This document shows positions 46,447 through 55,339 of a stretch of 64,000 nucleotides of DNA, piece after piece. The DNA is from Clostridium manihotivorum. GTDB lineage: Bacteria > Bacillota > Clostridia > Clostridiales > Clostridiaceae. The notes beneath the pieces are model-generated. The model did no database searches. It saw only the letters and a list, made by a program, of their open reading frames with translations, and was not told the origin of the DNA. The position numbers and the translations under genes were made by a program. The first letter of the stretch is position 1. The number at the start of each line of letters is the position of its first letter. The DNA lies in contig NZ_CP025746.1 of NCBI RefSeq assembly GCF_004015185.1, positions 4,915,776 to 4,979,775 of the forward strand, in the 5' to 3' direction.

Positions 46447-47914
46447 TTCTATCCCCCCATACTTTTATAAGCTTATCTATAGCACCATCTTCACTATGAA
46501 CTTCTGATAGCACAGCATCTACAGCTTTATCCTTAAGAGCCTTATAGGTAATAGGTCCAATAGCTATGCAAAGCTTATCCTTCACCTTATCAATACCTAC
46601 TGCTTCTATTAGATTGTTTACTGTAGAAGGACTTGTAAATATTATTGTATTAACACTATCAAAGGCATTTAAATTCCTAAAATCTGCTTTCTGAGTTTCA
46701 TAGGTATGTATCCTATATACTTCAGCATCTTGTTCTTTTAAAAACTCTCCTACTAAGTTTCTTGAGTTTTTTGATATAGGCATAAGAACCTTTTTACTTT
46801 TAAGCTCGTGACTTTCTAACTGCTTCACAAGTCCTTCAGCTACAAACTCGTCAGCCATCACACTTGCAACTATACCTCTTTCACTTAAGGCCTTTAGAGT
46901 TGCTTTACCTATAACTGCAAATTCTGCTTTTATCTTTCTTACATCAATATTATTATCTTTAAGATAATCGAAGAATATGTTTACCCCATTTACTGACGTT
47001 AGAATTATATAATCAAAGGAGTCAAATTCATCTTTGTAAGTATTTAAGTTATCTGAAGTGTTAACTATCTTTATAGCAGGTATCTCCGTTACTTCAGCTC
47101 CAAAGCTTCTTAACTTTGCCTTCATGGACCCAGCCTGCTCTTTAGTTCTTGTAACACATACATTTGCACCAAAAAGCGGTAGTTTCTCAAACCAATTTAG
47201 CTTATCATTTAAAGTTACAACCTTACCAACTACTATAATTGAAGGAGACTTTAAGCCATTGTTCTTAACTAACTCTTCAATGTTCTCTAAAGTTCCTATA
47301 ACCTTCTTCTGCTTTGCCGTAGTACCTCTCATTATGACACCACATGGAGTATCCTTTGGCTTCCCGTTTTCCACAAGATTTTTTACTATATCTCCTAAGT
47401 TCTCTAGTCCCATTAAAAATACAATAGTATTTTGAGACTTAGTTAAAACTTCCCATTGTATGTTAAGAGTTGCTGCACTCATTCCTGTAAGCACATGGAA
47501 TCCTTGCGACAAGCCTCTATGAGTTATAGGTATTCCAGCATAGCTCATAACTGCAACGGCAGAAGTAACCCCTGGAATAACCTCGAAGGGAATGTTTTCT
47601 TCCTCAAGTGCTAAGACCTCTTCTCCACCTCTTCCAAACACATATGGATCTCCACCTTTTATTCTTCCAACAGTATGCCCTTTTTTCGCCAGTTCTACCA
47701 ACATAGCATTTATCTCATCCTGGGTCTTGTAATGACAACCAGGTTCCTTACCACAGAAATAAACCTCACAATCCTCATTTAGATAAGAAAGTACATTGTT
47801 TCCTATCAATCTATCGTAAAGCACCGCAGTGCATTCCTTCATTACCTTTACAGCCTTAAGAGTTAGTAAGCCTTCATCTCCTGGCCCTGCACCAATTATA
47901 TACGCTTTTGACAT
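46439..47914 (-). CDS. cobA-hemD: Uroporphyrinogen-III C-methyltransferase / uroporphyrinogen-III synthase fusion
   Basis: Two-domain enzyme. Residues 1-240 are the SAM-dependent methyltransferase (GAGPGDEGLLTLKA, GRIKGGDPYVFGRGGEE, GVTSAVAV, THRGLSQ) that makes precorrin-2. Residues 245-491 are uroporphyrinogen-III synthase (VTRTKEQAGSMKAKLRSFGAEVTEIPAI, TSVNGV, FTSPSTVNNL). Such fusions are common in clostridia and commit flux to siroheme and corrinoids. It lies between hemC (208 nt upstream, with repeat family A between) and hemB (overlapping). Confidence 0.96.
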   Translation of the reverse strand: MSKAYIIGAGPGDEGLLTLKAVKVMKECTAVLYDRLIGNNVLSYLNEDCEVYFCGKEPGCHYKTQDEINAMLVELAKKGHTVGRIKGGDPYVFGRGGEEVLALEEENIPFEVIPGVTSAVAVMSYAGIPITHRGLSQGFHVLTGMSAATLNIQWEVLTKSQNTIVFLMGLENLGDIVKNLVENGKPKDTPCGVIMRGTTAKQKKVIGTLENIEELVKNNGLKSPSIIVVGKVVTLNDKLNWFEKLPLFGANVCVTRTKEQAGSMKAKLRSFGAEVTEIPAIKIVNTSDNLNTYKDEFDSFDYIILTSVNGVNIFFDYLKDNNIDVRKIKAEFAVIGKATLKALSERGIVASVMADEFVAEGLVKQLESHELKSKKVLMPISKNSRNLVGEFLKEQDAEVYRIHTYETQKADFRNLNAFDSVNTIIFTSPSTVNNLIEAVGIDKVKDKLCIAIGPITYKALKDKAVDAVLSEVHSEDGAIDKLIKVWGDRNV

Positions 47915-47941
47915 CTTTTCACCTCTTTGATCTTATATCTA

Positions 47942-48036
47942 GATTTAACACTTCATACTAAAATATATATTTTCAAATTATACTCTCAGAATCAACAGTC
48001 GAGCTAGAAACTATATAAATATCACCTAGTTAGTAT
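47942..48036. repeat. Interspersed repeat family A, copy 4 (left half conserved)
   Basis: GATTTAACACTT...AAAATATATATTTTCAA...CTCAGAATC aligns with the left part of 11707-11801; the right end is poorly kept. It lies within the tetrapyrrole cluster between hemC and cobA-hemD. Confidence 0.45.
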
Positions 48037-48122
48037 TTTAGAAATTACTTTTTGAAAGTAGCTTCTATTTTTACTTTACATATAAGTGCTATTATCTCAA
48101 AACAAATATATAAATAATAATA

Positions 48123-48998
48123 TTATAATTCCTTAATAACCTTTTTTGCTAATGACTTACCCAGCTCAAGGTGATCACAAACCTTACCTTGAATATCTTT
48201 TTTTACCAATCTATAATTAGTTTCGTATATTCCTATTATATAAATATCATCTTTTTCTATCCTTGCGTAGGCGCCTATAGGAGAGTGACATCCTCCATTA
48301 AGTTCTCGCATGAAACTTCTCTCTGCTTCAACTGCAACTCTTGTCTCATTATGATCAAGCTTTGAAAAAATATCTTTTTTATCACTATTCTTTAAACATT
48401 CTATACCTAAAGCTCCTTGACCAATTGCTGGCAGAAAAGTTTCTTCTTCAAAATAATTGGTGATTATATGATCCATATCTAACCTTTTTAGTCCTGCTGC
48501 TGCAAGTATTATGCCGTCTAAACTTTCTTTTTCAATCTTTTCTATTCTAGTCTGTACATTCCCTCTTATAGGAACAATCTCTATATCAGCTCTCAAGGCT
48601 CTAAGCTGAGAACTTCTTCTTATGCTTGAAGTTCCTATCCTTGCACCTTTAGGTAAATCATAAAAACTTATGCCTTTTAAAGATATAAAAGCATCTCTTG
48701 GGTCTTCTCTTTCAGGCATAGCAACTATCTCAAAAGGCTCCTCTAGCATAAAAGGTACATCCTTCATGCTGTGTACAGCTATGTCTGCTTTCCCCTGAAG
48801 TAAAGCATACTCTATCTCCTTCACAAACAAACCTTTTCCACCTATCTTATTTAAGGCTACATCAAGACGTCTGTCTCCTTCCGTTGACATAAGAAGTTTT
48901 TCACTATCTTCTCCACATTTTTCCTTCAATAAGCTCATTACAATTTCTGTTTGGGTTTGCGCAAGCTTACTTTTTCTAGTGGCTATAACTAAACTCAT
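48123..48998 (-). CDS. hemC: Porphobilinogen deaminase (hydroxymethylbilane synthase)
   Basis: It polymerises four porphobilinogen to hydroxymethylbilane. The 291-residue protein has ATRKSKLAQTQTE at the N-terminus, catalytic Asp in HSMKDVPF, RGNVQTRIEK, LPAIGQGALGIE, and the dipyrromethane-attaching Cys in ELNGGCHSPIG (about residue 238). It starts 1 nt after the stop of the precorrin-2 dehydrogenase gene. Confidence 0.97.
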   Translation of the reverse strand: MSLVIATRKSKLAQTQTEIVMSLLKEKCGEDSEKLLMSTEGDRRLDVALNKIGGKGLFVKEIEYALLQGKADIAVHSMKDVPFMLEEPFEIVAMPEREDPRDAFISLKGISFYDLPKGARIGTSSIRRSSQLRALRADIEIVPIRGNVQTRIEKIEKESLDGIILAAAGLKRLDMDHIITNYFEEETFLPAIGQGALGIECLKNSDKKDIFSKLDHNETRVAVEAERSFMRELNGGCHSPIGAYARIEKDDIYIIGIYETNYRLVKKDIQGKVCDHLELGKSLAKKVIKEL

Positions 48999-48999
48999 G

Positions 49000-49689
49000 T
49001 TAATATCCTCCGTAAATCAAAAAATCGTCCTCTATCAAATCATTTATATACTCTTTATCAAAATATAAATATAATACCTTTTCTCCATAACCTCTTCCAA
49101 AAAAGAAACTAAACTCTTCTGAAGTGATAAACTCCATAACAACTTTATCTATTTTTCCTAATGCCTTCATCCTTTGTCTTAATTCCGTAGAAAAGGCTGT
49201 AAGCTCAGCTAAAGGTTCCACCGCTTTTTCTATGTCCCTCAATATTCTTCGTGCCATCTTAGGATTTCCCTTATTGGTATTTATAGCATAAGATATTGCT
49301 TTATTGTTAGCCTGCATAGGCATTACTGCCAAGCCTTCTTTGGAATCAATACAGTTTATATAAAGCTTACTGAGCTCATTGCAGTCACTAATTATTTCAT
49401 TAGTAACAGCTTTATCATCTATACATATGAATACCAAATGCTTATCTAATATAAAAGCTTTATCGTAGCCCTCTTTAACAAGCACCGTACCCTTGCAGCT
49501 TAAAGCTTCCACCTCTTCATCAAATTCCTTTGACACAATTGTTAACTTACAGCCTTTTTCTATCAAGGACTTAGCTTTGATATATGCAGCCCTACCCCCA
49601 CCAATTATAATGGCATTTATCTTATTGCTTATTAAGGATAAAAACATATACTCTAGTTCAGGAATATCTGGCTTATTATCTCCATGCAC
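49000..49689 (-). CDS. sirC: Precorrin-2 dehydrogenase (SirC/Met8 N-domain type)
   Basis: NAD-dependent oxidation of precorrin-2 to sirohydrochlorin. The 229-residue protein has a Rossmann motif AIIIGGGRAAYIKAKSL and the dimerisation region NKGNPKMARRILRDIEKAVEP. It is short and lacks an obvious C-terminal ferrochelatase activity domain, so a separate chelatase is needed. Read from 49689 it overlaps hemA by 37 nt; an internal ATG at 49644 (MFLSLISNK) is an alternative start with a weak ribosome site. Translational coupling to hemA is likely. Confidence 0.88.
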   Translation of the reverse strand: MHGDNKPDIPELEYMFLSLISNKINAIIIGGGRAAYIKAKSLIEKGCKLTIVSKEFDEEVEALSCKGTVLVKEGYDKAFILDKHLVFICIDDKAVTNEIISDCNELSKLYINCIDSKEGLAVMPMQANNKAISYAINTNKGNPKMARRILRDIEKAVEPLAELTAFSTELRQRMKALGKIDKVVMEFITSEEFSFFFGRGYGEKVLYLYFDKEYINDLIEDDFLIYGGY

Positions 49690-50849
49690 TGCTCATCACA
49701 TCCCTTTAACTTTGCTTCCTTTAGCACTTTTATGGCTTTATTTATGTAATGGTCAGAAGTACTCTTTATAAGAACTTCCGCTAGACCTTCTGACTTTTTA
49801 TCACTAGCTTTATTCTTATAGCTTTCGTATCTATCACTGACTACTTCCTTACCCTTCTCCTTAATTGCTGCAATTATTGGTGACAGTTCCCTGATCCTTA
49901 ACCAGTTGTTATACTCTCTAGTACAGTCATCAATCAAGTGCTTAAATTTATTCATTCTCTCTTTTCTTTGAAGCTTATTGCTATCGTCTATTTTTGATAT
50001 ATCATCAATATCAAAAATTTGTACTTTTTCTAAAGTCTTTATCTCTGTATCCACATCTCTAGGTACAGCTAGATCCAAAATAAAGAGCTCCCTATCTAAA
50101 GGTATATCCTCATACTTTACAACAGTATGGGGAGCAGAAGTACAGGATACAATACACTGAACCTCTTTCATAGCCTCATTCTTTTGATTGAAATTAATAA
50201 TCTGAACTCTGTTATCAAATATATCCTTAACATTTTTAGGAGTCCTTACCACTAGGAATATCTTTTCAACATGGTGACTTAATAGATACTTCATAGCCAA
50301 GCTACCAATCTCACCATAGCCTATAACCATAAAGTGTTTATAACCTCTATCTATAGCTTCATGAACTGCTATAGATGAAGAAGATACTGGAATTTCATAA
50401 AGTTTTGCCTCTGTTCTAAACTTTTTCCCACAGGTTATAGCATTTTGAAAGAGCCTTCCTAGCTCTCCTGATGCAGCTTCTTTCTCCTTGGAATATTGAA
50501 AGCTGGCTTTTATCTGACCAAGGATCTGATCTTCTCCTAAGATCTTAGAATGAAAGCCACAGGCAACCTCCAGTAGATGCACTGTGACTTTGTCTTCTTT
50601 TTCATAAAAAATATATTCCTTCAAATTAAGATCCCAGTCAAATAAATTAAATATGTAATCTAAGTTATCCTCGCTGTAAGCTTCAGCAGTAAAATATATC
50701 TCAGTTCTGTTACAGGTATTTATTATTATAATCTCTTTGAACCTCTTAACCAGTTCTGGCATACATAAATCTATCTGACTTTGTCTTAACGCAAACCTCT
50801 CTCTTATATCAAGAGATAAGTTTCTCTTAAATCCAATAAGTTGGTTCAT
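49653..50849 (-). CDS. hemA: Glutamyl-tRNA reductase
   Basis: First enzyme of the C5 tetrapyrrole pathway. The 398-residue protein has the catalytic Cys in INTCNRTEIYF (about residue 46), HLLEVACGFHSKILGEDQILGQ, an NADPH-binding motif GYGEIGSLAMKYL and a C-terminal dimerisation helix. The active-site region has GFHSKI where most enzymes have GLDSMV/GLLSMV, a modest variation. It is the first gene of the run hemA-sirC-hemC-cobA/hemD-hemB-hemL-cbiK. Confidence 0.95.
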   Translation of the reverse strand: MNQLIGFKRNLSLDIRERFALRQSQIDLCMPELVKRFKEIIIINTCNRTEIYFTAEAYSEDNLDYIFNLFDWDLNLKEYIFYEKEDKVTVHLLEVACGFHSKILGEDQILGQIKASFQYSKEKEAASGELGRLFQNAITCGKKFRTEAKLYEIPVSSSSIAVHEAIDRGYKHFMVIGYGEIGSLAMKYLLSHHVEKIFLVVRTPKNVKDIFDNRVQIINFNQKNEAMKEVQCIVSCTSAPHTVVKYEDIPLDRELFILDLAVPRDVDTEIKTLEKVQIFDIDDISKIDDSNKLQRKERMNKFKHLIDDCTREYNNWLRIRELSPIIAAIKEKGKEVVSDRYESYKNKASDKKSEGLAEVLIKSTSDHYINKAIKVLKEAKLKGCDEQCMEIISQIFLN

Positions 50850-51152
50850 TTTCTATCACTCCAAATATCCTCAACCCGCAGTATCACTATATATTTATAT
50901 GATTTTATAATTATATAATTAAAGATTCTTATAAATATAAAAATATATAATCTTATGATTATATCAAAATGAATATATAGTTACTATTGCTGATGTAAAT
51001 GATTGTCTATATCTTAAGTTATAATTATACTTCATAATATGCTATGTAACCATAACTCTAATAAAGTATATTTTACGTCCTATTTCCTTATCTATCAACA
51101 AAAGTATAACCTAATAACAGTTATACTTCAACAAAGTGGGCAATTTTGATAC
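50850..51152. other. Intergenic region upstream of hemA
   Basis: About 300 nt, extremely AT-rich near the hemA start, with overlapping short inverted repeats of ATAATTATAT type. It presumably carries the tetrapyrrole operon promoter. No riboswitch was recognised; in particular no cobalamin box was found. Confidence 0.5.
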
Positions 51153-51177
51153 AAAAAGGAAGCAGTCACCTGCTTCC
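51153..51177 (-). terminator. Terminator after asrC
   Basis: An 8-bp stem (GGAAGCAG / CTGCTTCC) with loop TCAC is followed by U5 on the minus strand. It ends the asr operon. Confidence 0.92.
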
Positions 51178-51183
51178 TAGTTA

Positions 51184-52146
51184 TTAGTACCTTATTCCAC
51201 TCCAATATACATTATCCTTAAGAATAGCCTTTGGTCCTAGTTCAACGTCTTTTAATGCCCATTTCTTGAACTCTTGGAAGCCAGTTCTATCAACTATATA
51301 TCCTATATGCTCTTTTCCACCTGGAGCATCTTTATCTATATATTCCCTTACATACTCGTAAGTATTCATTATTATCTTCTTTATGCTTTCTTCATCTACC
51401 CAAATTATAAAGTCTTCTGCAAGTCTTGGGTTTTTCTTACCGGATCTTCCCATTATAGCTAATCTATAATATTTCTCTTCACTTCTTGTCCATGCTCCAG
51501 TTGGGCATTTACCTACACATTCTCCACAACCTATGCACTTATCATGATCTCTAACAACCTTAAAGTTTTCAAACTTTAAAGCTCCAGTTGCTCTCTTTTT
51601 ACAATTGGTAACACAAGCTTGACAGCCTATACATCTATAAGAATCGTATTGAGGTTCAGTCATACCAATGATACCAAAGTCATGTTGTCTAACCTTTAAG
51701 CAGTCATTAGGACAGCCTGTTAAGGCTACCTTCACATGTAAGTCATCTGGGAATATCATCTTTTCTATTCTTTGAGCAAAAGCTGTTGTATCATAGTTTG
51801 CAAAAGGACATACTCTGTTACCTATGCAGGAAGTTACATTTCTAGTACCTGCTGCTGGATATCCCTTTCCTTCTTCTTCTTGATTGATGTCAAGTCCTTC
51901 AATCAAGCCTTGAAGCATTAGGTTTACTTCGTTCATATCCTTCATTTCTATACCAGTGATCTCAAAGCCTTGTCTTGTAGTTATATGAACGGATCCATCT
52001 CCAAACTTTTCAGCAATCTCTCCTATTTTTGCTAAATACTTAGCATCAAGATGACCGCCTGGAACTCTTATTCTAGATGAAGTTATCCCTCTTTTTTTAG
52101 TAACTCTGAAGGCATTCTTTTTAAGTGCTTTAGTGTTTATATCCAT
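51184..52146 (-). CDS. asrC: Anaerobic sulfite reductase subunit C (siroheme, catalytic)
   Basis: It reduces sulfite to sulfide with six electrons. The 320-residue protein carries the siroheme-[4Fe-4S] cysteines in two groups, SCIGNRVCPF and TGCPNDCLK (about residues 107-150). Two inserted ferredoxin clusters (CIGCQACVTNC and CIGCGECVGKC, about 170-215) bring in electrons. GGHLDAKYL and HITTRQGFEI are typical siroheme reductase motifs. It is the last gene of the asr operon and relies on siroheme from the neighbouring tetrapyrrole cluster. Confidence 0.95.
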   Translation of the reverse strand: MDINTKALKKNAFRVTKKRGITSSRIRVPGGHLDAKYLAKIGEIAEKFGDGSVHITTRQGFEITGIEMKDMNEVNLMLQGLIEGLDINQEEEGKGYPAAGTRNVTSCIGNRVCPFANYDTTAFAQRIEKMIFPDDLHVKVALTGCPNDCLKVRQHDFGIIGMTEPQYDSYRCIGCQACVTNCKKRATGALKFENFKVVRDHDKCIGCGECVGKCPTGAWTRSEEKYYRLAIMGRSGKKNPRLAEDFIIWVDEESIKKIIMNTYEYVREYIDKDAPGGKEHIGYIVDRTGFQEFKKWALKDVELGPKAILKDNVYWSGIRY

Positions 52147-52161
52147 TATTTCTACCTCCCT

Positions 52162-52953
52162 CTAGTCTCTTAGAAGCTTTCCAACTGAATAATTAAATAC
52201 AGGTCCATCTAGGCATACATAAGTATCATCTATCTTACAGTGACCACACTTACCTAAACCGCAACACATCTTTCTTTCATGAGATATCCAAATCTTTTCT
52301 TCTTTTATCTCTCTCTTTAAGAATTCTCCTACAGTAAACTTCATCATCATTGGAGGTCCAACTACTATAACCTCTACATTGTCCATATCTTCTATTGGGA
52401 GTTCAGGAATATACTTAGTTACAAGACCAACCTTTCCTTCATAACCTTCTGGAGCTGTATCAACAGTTAGTATGAAGTTTATGTTTTCCTTCCAAGCTTC
52501 CATATCTTCTTTGAAAAGAATATCTGTTGGAGATTTGAAGCCTGATATTAGAGTAAAGCTCTCTGCTTCCTTTGGATTTTGCGAGAAGTAATCAACTATT
52601 CCCTTTACTGGTGAAAGTCCTGTACCACCAGCCACAACAATTACTTCTTTACCTCTGTAATTCTCTATATCGAAACCATTACCATATGGTCCTCTTAAGA
52701 AAAGCTCTTGACCTACGTAATAGTTAAATATTTCATCTGTAACAACACCAACTCTTCTTATAGTAAGTTCTATATAGTCTTCACCTATTCCACTTACTGA
52801 TATTGGCGCTTCCCCATACTTTGGAAGAGATACTTCAAAGAATTGTCCTGGCTTTACATCGCCTTTAAAAGAAAGTCTAAAGGTATACTCTATTTCAGTA
52901 TGCTTTTTTATATCTAATATCTTTGATTTTAGTGGCATATATGGGTTAGTCAT
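52162..52953 (-). CDS. asrB: Anaerobic sulfite reductase subunit B (flavin/NADH-binding)
   Basis: Electron-input subunit of the ferredoxin-NADP reductase superfamily. The 263-residue protein has a FAD-binding barrel (PISVSGIG region), a nucleotide site VVAGGTGLSPVKG, and a C-terminal iron-sulfur Cys group CCGLGKCGHC, as in PyrK-like proteins. It passes electrons from NADH toward AsrA and AsrC. It overlaps asrA by 8 nt and is followed by asrC after 15 nt. Confidence 0.94.
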   Translation of the reverse strand: MTNPYMPLKSKILDIKKHTEIEYTFRLSFKGDVKPGQFFEVSLPKYGEAPISVSGIGEDYIELTIRRVGVVTDEIFNYYVGQELFLRGPYGNGFDIENYRGKEVIVVAGGTGLSPVKGIVDYFSQNPKEAESFTLISGFKSPTDILFKEDMEAWKENINFILTVDTAPEGYEGKVGLVTKYIPELPIEDMDNVEVIVVGPPMMMKFTVGEFLKREIKEEKIWISHERKMCCGLGKCGHCKIDDTYVCLDGPVFNYSVGKLLRD

Positions 52954-53962
52954 TTGCTTTCACCTCTTCCATTCCTTTTGCTAATTTATTTACACAGTTT
53001 GAGAAGGAGATATATTCTGGACATATGTCATCACATCTTCCACAACCAACACACATGTTGTAGCCCCATCTCTTCTTATAGTCATAAGCCTTGTGCAGAA
53101 CCTTAAATCTCATTCTTTGTCCTTTGTCCAATCTGAAGCTATGACCTCCAGCCATGTTTGTGTAACCATCAACTTGACAAGAAGACCAAACTCTTCTTCT
53201 TTCACCAGACTTTTTATTATCTTTATAGAAGATATCTTGCATTGTAAAGCAAGTACATGTAGGACATACAAAGTTACATCTTCCACATGCTATACATCTA
53301 GCAGAGTATTCCTTCCACATAGATGAATCCATTACGCTTACATCTAAGTTCTCTGGTATATTTACCTTTACTCCGTTTTCTGTAACGAAGTCAGGTTCTA
53401 CCTCCAATTCTTCTCTTGTAAGCTCTTCAAGTAAAGCTTCTAACTCCGCATCCTTTACATCAAAGTACACCATGTCATCTTCTACTTTTATATAAGCTTG
53501 ATGCTCATCAGTTTTGTTAGTTCCCATACTTACACAGAAGCAATTGTCAAAGCTTTCCTGGCATCCTATAAGAACAAACTTTGTTCTCTCTCTAAGGGCC
53601 TTATAGTATGGATCCTCAAAACCATTTCTCAAATATATATCATCAATTCTTCTAACAGAATGCATGTCACAGCTTCTTAAGAAGATTATTGCTCCTTTTT
53701 CTTCCTGCTTTGGTTCTATCCATTCATCTTCTGTAAAATAGAATAAAGTCTGAGTTATTGGAAGTAAGACTTCCTTATATGAAAAATCTGATTTTTTATC
53801 AAATACTACTTGGTTTATATCACTTATTTCACCATATCTAACTACATCAGTATCAGAATAACTTCCTTTACCTTCGAAGACCTTTGGTGCAAATATTTTA
53901 TATTTTTCAGATAGTTTAGCTAAATATTCATTATAGCTTTCTACAGTCATCTTAAATCCCAT
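52946..53962 (-). CDS. asrA: Anaerobic sulfite reductase subunit A (ferredoxin-like)
   Basis: This 338-residue iron-sulfur subunit has two [4Fe-4S] motifs, CIACGRCNFVCPTCTC (about residues 226-241) and CVGCGRCDDICPEY (about 307-320), near the C-terminus. The N-terminal domain has conserved Cys in FLRSCDMHSVRR. It resembles hydrogenase/sulfur reductase subunit AsrA, transferring electrons within the complex. It lies 11 nt after the channel gene and overlaps asrB. Confidence 0.94.
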   Translation of the reverse strand: MGFKMTVESYNEYLAKLSEKYKIFAPKVFEGKGSYSDTDVVRYGEISDINQVVFDKKSDFSYKEVLLPITQTLFYFTEDEWIEPKQEEKGAIIFLRSCDMHSVRRIDDIYLRNGFEDPYYKALRERTKFVLIGCQESFDNCFCVSMGTNKTDEHQAYIKVEDDMVYFDVKDAELEALLEELTREELEVEPDFVTENGVKVNIPENLDVSVMDSSMWKEYSARCIACGRCNFVCPTCTCFTMQDIFYKDNKKSGERRRVWSSCQVDGYTNMAGGHSFRLDKGQRMRFKVLHKAYDYKKRWGYNMCVGCGRCDDICPEYISFSNCVNKLAKGMEEVKAND

Positions 53963-53973
53963 AATAACACTCC

Positions 53974-54741
53974 TTATTTTTCTCTAGATATTAGGTAGTA
54001 AGGTATTGCTAATATTATTGCTCCACCTACGATATTGCCTAGTGTTACAAATGTTAAATTGTGAACAAAACCACCAATTGTTATTGCTGCTTGATGGGGA
54101 ATAAATAAACCTATTGATAATAAAGTCATGTTTGCTATGCTATGTTCAAAGCCTGCTGTTATAAATACGAATAGACACCAGAAGATCATAACAAGTTTCC
54201 CTATCTCTTCCTTCATCTTAAAAGAACACCATACTGCAAGACAAACTAATATATTACACAATATACCTCTAACAAAAAGCTCTTGACTAGATAGATGCAT
54301 TTTTGTATTTGTAGCACTTAATATAAACTTTCCAACTGGTCCTGAAGCTAGTCCAGTAGCATAGAATAACCAAGCTCCAAAGATTGAACCTACAAGGTTT
54401 CCTATAAAGCTTACTACCCAAACTAAAATAACATCTAACCATGAAACGGTTTTCTTTAAAGCACCAATTGTCATAACAAAATTATTACCTGTAAATAATT
54501 CCGAACCTGCAAAAACAACTAAAGAAAGTGCAACTCCAAAGGATGCTCCCATTGCTATTTTGGTAAATGGTGAGCTAGCTGCTGATAGTAGTCCACCTAC
54601 TGTAAAAATAAGCATAATTCCTAAGCCAACATATAAACCTGCAAAAGCTGACGATAACAAATATCCAACCTTATTCTTTTTTAATAAATCACTTTTCCCT
54701 CTTGCTGCCTGGGCAACTTTGTTAATTTCTTCACTAAACAT
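53974..54741 (-). CDS. FNT-family anion channel, probable hydrosulfide exporter
   Basis: Formate/nitrite transporters are pentameric channels with six membrane segments. The 255 residues match in length and carry family motifs such as FAGLYVGLGIM, GSELFTGNNFVM, WVVSFIGNLVGSIFG, RGILCNILVCLAVW and GFEHSIANM. It is the first gene of the operon with asrABC. In Clostridioides difficile an FNT protein (HSC) next to asrABC conducts hydrosulfide, so exporting the HS- made by AsrC is the likely job; formate or nitrite transport is the alternative. Confidence 0.9.
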   Translation of the reverse strand: MFSEEINKVAQAARGKSDLLKKNKVGYLLSSAFAGLYVGLGIMLIFTVGGLLSAASSPFTKIAMGASFGVALSLVVFAGSELFTGNNFVMTIGALKKTVSWLDVILVWVVSFIGNLVGSIFGAWLFYATGLASGPVGKFILSATNTKMHLSSQELFVRGILCNILVCLAVWCSFKMKEEIGKLVMIFWCLFVFITAGFEHSIANMTLLSIGLFIPHQAAITIGGFVHNLTFVTLGNIVGGAIILAIPYYLISREK

Positions 54742-54787
54742 ACAAAACCCCTCCTATTTGTCTTTAGTATACTTAAAAAAATAAAAC

Positions 54788-54813
54788 AAGACTGTGATAA
54801 AAATCACAGTCTT
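54788..54813. promoter_or_regulatory. 26-bp palindrome upstream of the asr operon (CRP-like site or terminator)
   Basis: AAGACTGTGAT and its complement flank AAAA. The core TGTGATAAAAATCACA fits the CRP-family consensus TGTGA-N6-TCACA exactly and lies 47 nt upstream of the first gene. A TATACT -10-like box is at about 54757-54766 on the minus strand. The same hairpin runs into a U-rich stretch, so it could instead terminate transcription coming from the toxin array. Confidence 0.5.
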
Positions 54814-54854
54814 TAACTTTTCTATTAATAAGATTTACCTACTAATATGAATTA

Positions 54855-54937
54855 TTATGTTTTTAAGCAATACTTGCTCCTATGTCTTTTGTGAACATAA
54901 TTGCTGTTTTTTATCTTTCCAACAGCTTCAGCTACCC
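54855..54937 (-). pseudogene. Degraded toxin-tip cassette fragment D
   Basis: The minus-strand frame reads VAEAVGKIKNSNYVHKR and then stops within about 27 codons. The first residues match the linker (G[AV]AEAV) at which the tip begins in the full-length toxin (main gene codon 888) and in the orphan AHH cassette. It is the most eroded member of the array, with no immunity gene recognisable downstream. Confidence 0.5.
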
Positions 54938-54956
54938 TTGGAGAAGAGTCCGTCTT
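54938..54956. repeat. Cassette-boundary repeat, copy D
   Basis: TTGGAGAAGAGTCCGTCTT matches TTGGGGCAGAGTCTGTCTT at 16 of 19 positions. It lies immediately upstream (minus-strand sense) of cassette fragment D. The remaining sequence of 54957-55339 shows nothing identifiable. Confidence 0.55.
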
Positions 54957-55339
54957 ATTATGTTTTGGTTAAAATATGAAGTATTTTAAAAAAACCTAAT
55001 GTCCCCAACATATCTTTCTATTGTTTTAGCACTCTTACCATCCTCAATTAGGCTCATCTTGAAATCTACAATTAATTGCCACATCATCTTTACTCTTTTC
55101 AATTTCTTTACATGGAAAAAGAGCCAATGCTTCTTCATTAGAAACATTGACTCTTATCATTGTTATAATATATATTTAGTTTTTCTTTTAATTACAGCTC
55201 ACTACATTATTCAAATTATGAATTAAATTTTTAGTACCTAAACTGCTACTAAACACTTGATTTGTAAATCTTAACAATCATACTAATTACTTTTAAAGTT
55301 TTTTTAGTTAGTATTGTTTAAATTTTGCAGTGAACTACT

